DNA of 60,874 bases, from contig CAMCTC010000020.1 of NCBI GenBank assembly GCA_945878355.1, positions 1-60,874 of the forward strand. Reading direction: 5' to 3'. Below are positions 47,901 through 54,874 of the stretch, in pieces (the first letter of the stretch is position 1; each line of letters starts with the position of its first letter). Source of the DNA: Bordetella parapertussis. GTDB taxonomy: Bacteria; Pseudomonadota; Gammaproteobacteria; Burkholderiales; Burkholderiaceae_C. Both the position numbers and the translations under genes were made by a program. A model generated the notes under the pieces. The model had not been told where the DNA came from and ran no database searches. It was given only the letters and a program-made list of their open reading frames with translations.

Positions 47901-48318
47901 CGAATCTGGCAGCGATGCGCGCCTGCAGGCCGCGAAGAACCTGCAGGCCACGCTCAAGCTCATCCTCGAAGGCGAGCCGCCGTTCGACCTTTTCGTGCGC
48001 TGGAAGCCGCTGTCGCAGCAGGCCATCGGTTGGCAGCCTGACCTAAACGATGGCGTGCGCATGAACATCCGCCCCTTCATGGCGCGCGACATTCCCGGCG
48101 GCAAGAAGGGCGCCGGCGTGCTGCGCGCCAAGCCCAACATCAAGTGGGACAAGGACCGCGGCAAGGAACCTGCACGCGCCAAGAGCGACTACCCCTGGTT
48201 TTGGGGTTGGGACGAGAAGACGCCGGACTTCGCCGGCGTCGGCAAGGAGCCGGACGGCAACCGCTGGAACGACTGCCACTACAGCAACGATTTCAAGCGC
48301 AAAGCGCGAGGGGGCTGA
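44944..48318 (+). CDS. pglX: PglX, BREX adenine-specific DNA methyltransferase
   Basis: A 1124-residue methyltransferase, typical for PglX. The start is GTG 44944 in a GTGA overlap with brxC; the frame is open to 44884 inside brxC. The AdoMet motif DPCMGSGHF is at residues 301-309. Motif IV reads NVPY at 482-485 instead of the common NPPY. The C-terminal half holds the target-recognition region. In BREX, PglX methylates a non-palindromic site on host DNA and is also needed for defence. Bases about 46600-47400 are visibly richer in A and T and in different codons than the flanks, suggesting exchange of the recognition domain. Confidence 0.93.
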   Translation: MSSLPTSLRRQLEKAIQQARKIAEAGARHALEALAVHEPDPYRHMDEAARTLRRQLRAQAKQLGDGESLHKPGNYDIRHLAEKLAYDQWHRLLFARYLLENNLLISPEHGVAVSLDDCEELAPSVGMKDAWAVAARFAAKELPEIFRADDPAGAVELAVNDRKPLIALVTGLPVEVFTASDSLGWCYQFWQAEKKDEVNAAGNKIGADELPAVTQLFTEDYMVDFLLDNTLGAWHAGKVLAARPELAKSAESEAELREAVALPGCFWAYLRFTRGDDRAWAPAAGTFDGWPRTAKELRCLDPCMGSGHFVVAMFERVVALRIAEEGLDEADAVAAVVGENLFGLELDPRCTQIGAFNLALTAWRRVGHCVLPPLNIACSGLAPNATRGDWLKLAGGNDRLERGMARLHAMFADAPILGSLINPRTAEGDLVVASFHELQPLLEEALTQEVRDDTGHEMVVTARGLAKAAEILSSQFTLVATNVPYLGRGKQDKRLQDFCELEHADAKADLATCFIERCLQNCTVAGTAALVSPQNWWFSPGYRVFRKRLLEREQLEFLATLGEEAWQSFGDRGPVACLLIGTRKLPDIQRQISAIDALPKRTIIEKISLLQRGEVILLTQSGLIGNPDSRLAFESINSRNLLNIHCDSWQGLVTSDNPRYMFGFWEAWGDCWRPFISSPARSRVFGGRENILRWDQGRGALHMEGKAHNFPPSDALGKKGVLVSQVRSLAATIYSGEIFAHGSAPIIPANEAILPALWCFVSSPEYAAAVRNIDKKLAVTNSTLVKVEFDFAKWEKTASERFPNGLPKPSSNDPTQWLFDGHPKGSDHPLHVAVARLLGYRWPRQTGSSFPDCPALGPDGLEAFADVDGIVPISPTKGEAAAAERLRDLLARAYGDEWSASRQQELLAQVDSAGDSLEDWLRNAFFEQHCKSFENRPFIWHIWDGHKSGFSALVNYHKLTHASLEKLTYAYLGDWIRRQQAAVDAGESGSDARLQAAKNLQATLKLILEGEPPFDLFVRWKPLSQQAIGWQPDLNDGVRMNIRPFMARDIPGGKKGAGVLRAKPNIKWDKDRGKEPARAKSDYPWFWGWDEKTPDFAGVGKEPDGNRWNDCHYSNDFKRKARGG

Positions 48319-48321
48319 CCC

Positions 48322-49299
48322 GTGGTCGCGAACGTTCAAACCATGGCGTACCACGGCGAGGAGCCCTGGCACGGAATCGGCACGCCTGTGCCGAAGGGCC
48401 TGACCGCCGAGCAGATGATTCGCGCCGCCGGCCTCGACTGGGCTGTGGAACTGAGGCCAGCGCGCGGCGCCACCAAGATCAACCGCAAGGGCGAGTTCTC
48501 TCGCTACGAGGTGGTGCGTGTGCCGCGCCCCGCCACGCGGGAAACCGAGGTTCTGCTGGGCATCGTCAGCCGCCGCTACCAACCGCTGCAGAACGCCGAG
48601 GCCTTCGAGTTCTTCGACCCCATCGTCGGCGAGAAGAAGGCCTACTTCGAAACCGCCGGTGCGCTGGGCGAGGGCGAGCGCATCTGGGTGATGGCGAAGA
48701 TGCCGGGCGCGATGGAGATCGTGCCGGGCGACGAGTGCCTGAAGTACCTGCTGCTGTCGAACACGCACTCGGGAGACGGGTCGGTGATCGTCAAATTCAC
48801 CTCGGTGCGCGTGGTCTGCCAGAACACCTTGATGCTGGCGATGCAGGACGGGCAGAAGGCCTACCGCGTGCGCCACAGCAAGAAGATGCAGTTCAAGCTG
48901 AACGAGTTGTCTGAGTTTCTGGCGATCACCCAGGATGTGTTCTTGAAAGCGGAAGCGAGTTTCCGGCACCTGGCGCAGATTGAGATGGTCGGCGATCGCC
49001 TGGACAGCTATCTTGAGGCAGTCTTCCCCTTGAGTGCCACGCAGAAGAAGAACGGCACCAATCCCGCGCGCTGGGACTTCCTGCACCAGATCTTCGAAAG
49101 TGCTCCCGACCTGCAACTGCCCAAGGTGCGCGGCACGCTCTGGGGCGCCTACAACGCCATCACGATGTTCGAGGACTACAAGCAGCCGCCAGGCGAAGAG
49201 CTGCCCGAGCAACGGCTGGGCCGGGCTTGGTTTGGCGGCGGCGCGGACATCAAGGTGAAGGCGCTGGACAAAGCCATCGAACTGGCCGCAGCCTGGTGA
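48322..49299 (+). CDS. DUF932 (phage/plasmid-like, TIGR03299-type) protein inside the BREX operon
   Basis: A 325-residue protein from GTG 48322 with a GAGGGG ribosome-binding site overlapping the end of pglX, 3 bases after its stop. The N-terminus AYHGEEPWHGIGTPVPKGLT and the middle VSRRYQPLQNAEAFEFFDPI are typical of DUF932 proteins, found on many phages, plasmids and islands and lacking a proven function. The stop overlaps the next start by one base (TGATG). DUF932 is not one of the canonical six BREX genes, but its junctions with pglX and the nuclease gene make it part of this operon. Confidence 0.88.
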   Translation: MVANVQTMAYHGEEPWHGIGTPVPKGLTAEQMIRAAGLDWAVELRPARGATKINRKGEFSRYEVVRVPRPATRETEVLLGIVSRRYQPLQNAEAFEFFDPIVGEKKAYFETAGALGEGERIWVMAKMPGAMEIVPGDECLKYLLLSNTHSGDGSVIVKFTSVRVVCQNTLMLAMQDGQKAYRVRHSKKMQFKLNELSEFLAITQDVFLKAEASFRHLAQIEMVGDRLDSYLEAVFPLSATQKKNGTNPARWDFLHQIFESAPDLQLPKVRGTLWGAYNAITMFEDYKQPPGEELPEQRLGRAWFGGGADIKVKALDKAIELAAAW

Positions 49300-50441
49300 T
49301 GACGTCGAAGAAGGCCCCCACCGCCATCGACACGCCAGCGGCGCGAAAGCTGGCTGCTGTCGCGGCCAAGCGCGAAGTGAGCGCTGCTGCCGCCAGCCCG
49401 GCGGCCTTGCTGGCTGAATTGCGGGCACTGATCGCTGCCACGCGCGAGACGGTGGCGCAGGGTGTCAACTCGGCGCTGGTGCTTCTGTACTGGCAGATCG
49501 GCCAGCGCATCCGCACGGACATCCTGAAGGCGAAGCGAGCGGACTACGGCGAGAAGATCGTCCACGCGCTGAGTGGAAAATTGACCGCCGAGTTTGGGCG
49601 CGGCTTTACCGAGCGCAATCTGGCGAGCATGGTCCGCTGCGCCGAAGCCTTCCCCAGCGCAAAGATTTTGCACGCACTGAGTGCAAATTTGAGCTGGACG
49701 CATCTGCGCCAAATCGTCTACATCGACGACCCGCTCAAGCGCGATTTCTACGCTGAGATGTGCCGCATGGAACGCTGGAACACGCGCACGCTGCAACAGA
49801 AGATCCAGTCCATGCTGTTCGAGCGCACGGCTCTGTCGAAGAAGCCAGACAAGCTGATCGCGGCCGAGCTGAAGAAGCTGCGCGACGACGACAAGCTGTC
49901 GCCGGACCTGGTGTTTCGCGACCCCTACCTGCTGGACTTTCTCGGACTCAAGGACACTTTTGCCGAGAAGGACTTGGAAGCGGCGATCCTGCGCGAGATC
50001 GAGGCCTTTATCCTGGAAATCGGGGTGGGCTTCTGCTTCGTCGCCCGGCAGAAACGCATGCAGATCGACGGCCGCGACTATTACCTCGACCTGCTGTTCT
50101 ACCACCGCAAGCTGCGTCGGCTGGTGGCCATCGAGCTGAAGGTGGGCGATTTCGATGCCGCGGACAAAGGCCAGATGGAGCTCTACCTGGGCTGGCTCAA
50201 GCGCTATGAATGCGAGCCCGACGAGGCCGAGCCGCTGGGCATGATCCTGTGTGCCGGCAAGAGCCGCGAGCATGTGGAACTGATGGACTTGCAAAAGAGC
50301 GGCATCCACCTGGCCACTTACCTGACCCAGTTGCTGCCGCCGCAGCAACTGCAACAAAAACTGCACGACGCTGTGCAACTGGCGCGCCAGAGGCTGCAAA
50401 GCCGATCGGGCGGCAGCACCGAGGACCTGGCGAATGAGTGA
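49299..50441 (+). CDS. YhcG/DUF1016-family PDDEXK nuclease inside the BREX operon
   Basis: A 380-residue protein from ATG 49299. The N-terminal DUF1016 domain is seen in LVLLYWQIGQRIRTDILKAK and LSWTHLRQIVYIDDPLKRDF. The C-terminal nuclease domain carries a PD-(D/E)XK site: Asp264 in DYYLDLLFYHRKL and Glu279-x-Lys281 in VAIELKVGDF, followed by KGQMELYLGWL. YhcG-type proteins often lie next to restriction-modification genes; a DNA-cleaving role is predicted but unproven. It overlaps the DUF932 stop by one base and the pglZ start by eight bases. It is not a standard type 1 BREX component. Confidence 0.9.
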   Translation: MTSKKAPTAIDTPAARKLAAVAAKREVSAAAASPAALLAELRALIAATRETVAQGVNSALVLLYWQIGQRIRTDILKAKRADYGEKIVHALSGKLTAEFGRGFTERNLASMVRCAEAFPSAKILHALSANLSWTHLRQIVYIDDPLKRDFYAEMCRMERWNTRTLQQKIQSMLFERTALSKKPDKLIAAELKKLRDDDKLSPDLVFRDPYLLDFLGLKDTFAEKDLEAAILREIEAFILEIGVGFCFVARQKRMQIDGRDYYLDLLFYHRKLRRLVAIELKVGDFDAADKGQMELYLGWLKRYECEPDEAEPLGMILCAGKSREHVELMDLQKSGIHLATYLTQLLPPQQLQQKLHDAVQLARQRLQSRSGGSTEDLANE

Positions 50442-52767
50442 GACCCTGGCCCAGCGCGTGGTGGCGGCCCTGCAGAGCAGTTCCCAAGCCTTCGCTGCCG
50501 GCGACCAGGTGGCGCCCTGCGCCGTGTTGTGGGCCGACCCTGAGCGCCTGTGGCAGCCCGTGATGCCGGTGCTGCAAGCGATGCTGCCCGAGCTGTTCGT
50601 GCTGGGGGCTTATGTGCCGCAGCAGCGCACTGGCCCGGCGCTGTGGCTGCGCTGCATCGAGGCGCGCTTGGTGGACGGATCGCCGCCGGCGCACACCACG
50701 CCCATCCTTTACCTGCCAGGCCTTAGCCGGGCGCAGCTCAGGGCCGCCGAGGATTGCCCGCAGGAGCTGGCCGCGCTGGTTGAACTTCAATACCGCGGCG
50801 CGATGTGGCTACATGTCAACGGCAAGGAGTGGACCCCCTTCGCGTTCCTGATGTCCCGGCATGGCGGGCTGGGCCTGGATTTGGCCCGCGACCAGGCCAC
50901 GCTGGACGCGCTGGCCGGCGCGCTGCCGGCGCTGATGGCCGAACCCGTGCGTCAATTGCAGGGCAAGCGGCTGGACGCCGAGTTTTTCAACGCGCTGCTG
51001 GCGCCGGACTCGACCGGCTTGCTGCTGCGCTGGTTAAGCGACCCGGAAGGCTTCAAGCAGCGCAGCTCGGCCGCCGAGTGGCAGGCCTTTTGCCAGCAGT
51101 GCAAGGCCGAGGCCGGCTGTGACCCGGTCAAGGACGGGCCGTTGAAGGTCGCGGGCATGCTGGCATCCCGTGGCAACCATTGGAGCAAGGTCTGGCAGCG
51201 CTTTGCCGAGGCGCCGACCAACTACCCCGGCATCGTCGAGTGGCTCAGGCGCGCCGCGCCCAAAGAGCCCGGCATGTTCGATTCGGCCGAGGTCTGGCCC
51301 AGTGTCAATGACAGCCAAGAGCTGGCGCTGCAACAGGCGCTGGCGCTGCTGGTGGACCGGCCGCAGGATGAGGTGATCCGCCGGGTGGCTGAGCTGGAAG
51401 CCCAGCACGCCGAGCGGCGCGGCCACCCCTGGCAGGAGCTGGGGCTCAGCCCCATGGCCATGGCGCTGGCACCGCTGGCGCAACTGGCGGCGCTGTGCGG
51501 CGCGGTGCCCGGCGCGCCCAGCCTGGATGCGTATGCCGACACTTATGCCAGCGAGGGCTGGCGCGTGGACGCCGCCGCGCTGGCCACGATGGCGGCCTGC
51601 GGTTCACTCGAGACGCATGCCGCCGTGCTGGGCACTTTGCGCGCCGTCTACCTGCCTTGGCTGGAGGGCACGGCGCGCCATCTGCAGCGGCTGATGCATG
51701 CCAACGGGCAGTCGGTGGCCCGGCGCGCACCGCCCATGGCACCCGCCCCGGGCCGGCTGGTGGTGTTTGCCGACGGGCTGCGCATGGACGTGGCCCGGCA
51801 ATTGGCGTCGGCGCTGGCGGGGGCCGGCATCGAATCGACGCAGGACTGGGATTGGTCCGCCATTCCGTCGGTGACGGCCAGCGCCAAGCCTGCGGCATCG
51901 CCTATCGCCTCGGCGGTGATCGGTGGCGATGCGGGGGATGAGTTCGCCACCCGGCTGCTCGCGACCGGCCAAATCCTGACCCAGGACCGCTTTGTGGCGG
52001 CCTTGGCGTCGAGTGGCTGGCAGTTTCTCGGCGCTGACGACATTGGCGACCCCAAGGGCTCGGCCTGGACCGAGGCCGGTGCGCTGGACAAGCGCGGCCA
52101 CACGGAGGGCTGGAAGCTGGCGCGCAGTGTGGAACCCGAGCTGCGCGATCTGGTCAGCCGGATCACCGCCTTGCTCAAGGCCGGTTGGACCGATCTGACG
52201 GTGGTGACCGATCATGGCTGGCTGCTGCTGCCGGGCGGTTTGCCCAAGGTGGAGCTCAAGGCCTTCCTGACCGAGACCCGCTGGAGCCGCTGCGCCGCAC
52301 TGAAGGACGGCGCCCGCACCGATGCGCTGGCTTTCCACTGGCACTGGAACCCTGACGTGATGATGGCCAGCCCGCCTGGCGTGGGCAGTTTTCGCGCCGG
52401 CATCGAGTATTCGCACGGCGGGGTGTCGCTGCAGGAGATGGTGACCCCGGTGTTGCACATCAAGGCCGCTTCGAGCGCGGCCGGCAGCGCTGCGCGCTTG
52501 CTTTCGGCCAAGTGGACGGGGGCCAAGTGCCGCGTGTCCGTGGCTGGCCAGCGCGAGGGCCAAAGTCTGCGCGTGGACCTGCGCACCAACCAGACCGACC
52601 CCGGCAGCTCGCTGTTGACCGACAAACACCCGCGCGAAACCACGTCCGACGGCAAGGCGACGGTCTTTCTCGAAGACGATGCCGACATCGGCCGCCAGGC
52701 CGAATTCGTGCTGCTCGATGATTCAGGGCAGGTGATCGATTGCCTGCCCACCACCTTGGGAGATTGA
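50434..52767 (+). CDS. pglZ: PglZ, alkaline-phosphatase-superfamily protein of BREX
   Basis: A 777-residue protein. The phosphatase-like domain is shown by VVFADGLRMDVARQLASAL (metal-binding Asp near residue 445), LTVVTDHGWLLLPGG (about 590) and the family-typical YSHGGVSLQEMVTPVL (about 658). PglZ is the hallmark gene of all BREX types; its catalytic activity and target are not settled, though metal-dependent nuclease activity has been reported for one homologue. It starts eight bases inside the nuclease gene and ends 4 bases before brxL. Confidence 0.94.
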   Translation: MSETLAQRVVAALQSSSQAFAAGDQVAPCAVLWADPERLWQPVMPVLQAMLPELFVLGAYVPQQRTGPALWLRCIEARLVDGSPPAHTTPILYLPGLSRAQLRAAEDCPQELAALVELQYRGAMWLHVNGKEWTPFAFLMSRHGGLGLDLARDQATLDALAGALPALMAEPVRQLQGKRLDAEFFNALLAPDSTGLLLRWLSDPEGFKQRSSAAEWQAFCQQCKAEAGCDPVKDGPLKVAGMLASRGNHWSKVWQRFAEAPTNYPGIVEWLRRAAPKEPGMFDSAEVWPSVNDSQELALQQALALLVDRPQDEVIRRVAELEAQHAERRGHPWQELGLSPMAMALAPLAQLAALCGAVPGAPSLDAYADTYASEGWRVDAAALATMAACGSLETHAAVLGTLRAVYLPWLEGTARHLQRLMHANGQSVARRAPPMAPAPGRLVVFADGLRMDVARQLASALAGAGIESTQDWDWSAIPSVTASAKPAASPIASAVIGGDAGDEFATRLLATGQILTQDRFVAALASSGWQFLGADDIGDPKGSAWTEAGALDKRGHTEGWKLARSVEPELRDLVSRITALLKAGWTDLTVVTDHGWLLLPGGLPKVELKAFLTETRWSRCAALKDGARTDALAFHWHWNPDVMMASPPGVGSFRAGIEYSHGGVSLQEMVTPVLHIKAASSAAGSAARLLSAKWTGAKCRVSVAGQREGQSLRVDLRTNQTDPGSSLLTDKHPRETTSDGKATVFLEDDADIGRQAEFVLLDDSGQVIDCLPTTLGD

Positions 52768-52771
52768 GATC

Positions 52772-54823
52772 ATGGGCCAAGCACTCGACCCGATCGACAC
52801 GCTGGCCACCCAGGCCTTTGAAGGCTATGTGGTGCGCAAGGATTTGGTACGCCGGTTCAAGGGCCAGTATCCCGTGCCCACCTATGTGGCGGAGTTCTTG
52901 CTGGGGCGCTACTGCGCGTCGGTGGATGAGGACGAGATCGCCGAGGGGCTGAAGATCGTCGAACGCCAGCTGGGTGAAAAGACGATCCGCGCCGGCGAGC
53001 ATGAGTTGTTCAAGGCCCGGTCCAAGGCCAAGGGCCATGTCAAGCTGATCGACATCATCACCGCCAGGCTGGACTCAGGCACCGATTCGTTCGTCGCCAC
53101 CTTGCCCAGCCTGCAGCTCAAGGACGTGCGCATCAGCGAGGAGATGGTGCATGGCAACGAGCGCATGCTCACGGGCGGCTTCTACGCCGAGGTGGAACTG
53201 GCCTACGACCCGACCATTGCGCAGGAGAAGAATGGCCGACCCTTCGGCATCGACGCGCTGCGCGAAATCCAGCTCTCCAAGCGCGAGGTGCTGCCATCGC
53301 TGTACCGCGGCCGCGAGGCGTTTGCCACCGAGGAGTGGAAGGACTTCCTGATCCGCAGCATCGGGATGGAGCCCGAGCAGCTCAGCCCCCGCGCCCGCGA
53401 CATGATGCTGCTGCGCATGGTGCCCTTCGTCGAGCGCAACTACAACCTGGTCGAGCTCGGGCCGCGTGGCACCGGCAAGAGCCACCTGTTTCAACAGGTC
53501 TCGCCCTATGCGCACCTGATATCGGGCGGCAAGGCGACGGTGGCGCGGATGTTCGTCAACAACCAGAACGGCCAGCGCGGTCTCGTCTGCCAGTACGACG
53601 TGGTGTGCTTTGACGAGATCTCAGGTGTGTCCTTCGACCAGAAGGACGGCGTCAACATCATGAAGGGCTACATGGAGTCGGGCGAGTTCAGCCGCGGCAA
53701 GGAGAGCATCCGCGCCGAGGGCGGGGTGGTGATGGTGGGCAACTTCGACGTGGATGTGCAGCACCAGCAGCGCGTGGGCCACCTGTTCGGCCCGCTGCCG
53801 CCCGAGATGCGTGACGACACCGCGTTCATGGACCGCATCCATGCCTACCTGCCCGGCTGGGACCTGCCCAAGGTTGACCGCAACCTGTTGACCAATCACT
53901 TCGGCCTGACCAGCGACTTCCTGTCCGAGTGTTGGAACCAATTGCGGCGCCAGAGCCGGCAGAGCAGCATCCAGGGCCGCGCGCACCTGGGCGGCGCGCT
54001 GAGCGGGCGCGACACCACAGGGGTGCAGAAGACCGTCAGCGGCCTGGTCAAGCTGGTGTCGCCGAACCCCGACACCCCCGTCTCGGACGAGGTGCTGGAA
54101 TGGGCGCTGCGCCTGTCGCTGGAGTGCCGGCGTCGCGTCAAGGAGCAGCAAAAGCGCATCGGGTCCGCCGAGTTCCGTAACACCCAGTTCAGCTACTCGA
54201 TGGGCGAGGACGGGGTGGAGAAGTTCGTGGCCACGCCCGAGCTCTACAGTGAGAACAGCATCAGCAGCGACCCGTTGCCGCCAGGCCAGATCTGGATCAT
54301 CTCGGCCGGCGGGGGCGATGAAAACCCTGGCCTGTACCAGGTCGACATCACCGAAGGCCCTGGCGGTGGCGTAAAGATCTTGAATCAACCGGCGCCGCCC
54401 CCGTTCAGGGAGAGCGTGCGCTGCGCCGAGCAAAACCTCTATGCAAGGGCCAAGGAACTGGTCGGCGATCGCGAGCCGCGTCACCACGAGTTCTCGGTCC
54501 AACTGCGGGCCTTCGACAGCGCCAAGAGCGGGTCGGCGGTGGGCGTTGGCGTGCTGCTGGCGCTGTGTTCGTCACTGCTGCAAAAGAGCATCAAGGGCGG
54601 CTACGCGATTGCTGGCGGTCTGAACCTGGGCGGATCGCTGGAGCCCATCTTCAACCCGGTCTCCGTGGTTGAAGTGGCAGTCGAGAAGGGCGCCGCCAGC
54701 ATCCTGATGCCGATCAGCAGCCGTCGGCAACTGAACGACCTGCCCGACGACCAGGCGGCCAAGATCACGATCCACTACTACCTCGACGCGCGCGATGCGC
54801 TGTTGAAGGCGTTGGCGATTTGA
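52772..54823 (+). CDS. brxL: BrxL, Lon-like AAA+ protein of BREX
   Basis: A 683-residue protein, matching BrxL. The N-terminal part (FEGYVVRKDLVRRFKGQYPV) is the family opening. Walker A GPRGTGKS is at 230-237, followed by VVCFDEISGVSF as Walker B. The C-terminal Lon-like domain has the serine of KSGSAVG (Ser588) and a lysine in VEKGAAS (Lys639), placed like the Lon Ser-Lys dyad. In type 1 BREX, BrxL forms DNA-binding ring assemblies and is needed for phage exclusion but not for methylation. Its presence, with brxA and brxB and without helicase genes, classes this locus as type 1. Confidence 0.94.
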   Translation: MGQALDPIDTLATQAFEGYVVRKDLVRRFKGQYPVPTYVAEFLLGRYCASVDEDEIAEGLKIVERQLGEKTIRAGEHELFKARSKAKGHVKLIDIITARLDSGTDSFVATLPSLQLKDVRISEEMVHGNERMLTGGFYAEVELAYDPTIAQEKNGRPFGIDALREIQLSKREVLPSLYRGREAFATEEWKDFLIRSIGMEPEQLSPRARDMMLLRMVPFVERNYNLVELGPRGTGKSHLFQQVSPYAHLISGGKATVARMFVNNQNGQRGLVCQYDVVCFDEISGVSFDQKDGVNIMKGYMESGEFSRGKESIRAEGGVVMVGNFDVDVQHQQRVGHLFGPLPPEMRDDTAFMDRIHAYLPGWDLPKVDRNLLTNHFGLTSDFLSECWNQLRRQSRQSSIQGRAHLGGALSGRDTTGVQKTVSGLVKLVSPNPDTPVSDEVLEWALRLSLECRRRVKEQQKRIGSAEFRNTQFSYSMGEDGVEKFVATPELYSENSISSDPLPPGQIWIISAGGGDENPGLYQVDITEGPGGGVKILNQPAPPPFRESVRCAEQNLYARAKELVGDREPRHHEFSVQLRAFDSAKSGSAVGVGVLLALCSSLLQKSIKGGYAIAGGLNLGGSLEPIFNPVSVVEVAVEKGAASILMPISSRRQLNDLPDDQAAKITIHYYLDARDALLKALAI

Positions 54824-54874
54824 GGGGTGCCGAGTCAGGCGGCGCAGCTCGCGACGGACATTGGAGTTACGCAG

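Noticed and set aside
54827..54874. GTG 54827 as start of the TPR-HEPN protein
   Set aside because: It would lie 3 bases after brxL without a clear ribosome-binding site, and the first 16 residues are unlike the Lys-rich start from ATG 54875, which has a GGAG; still possible, but second choice.
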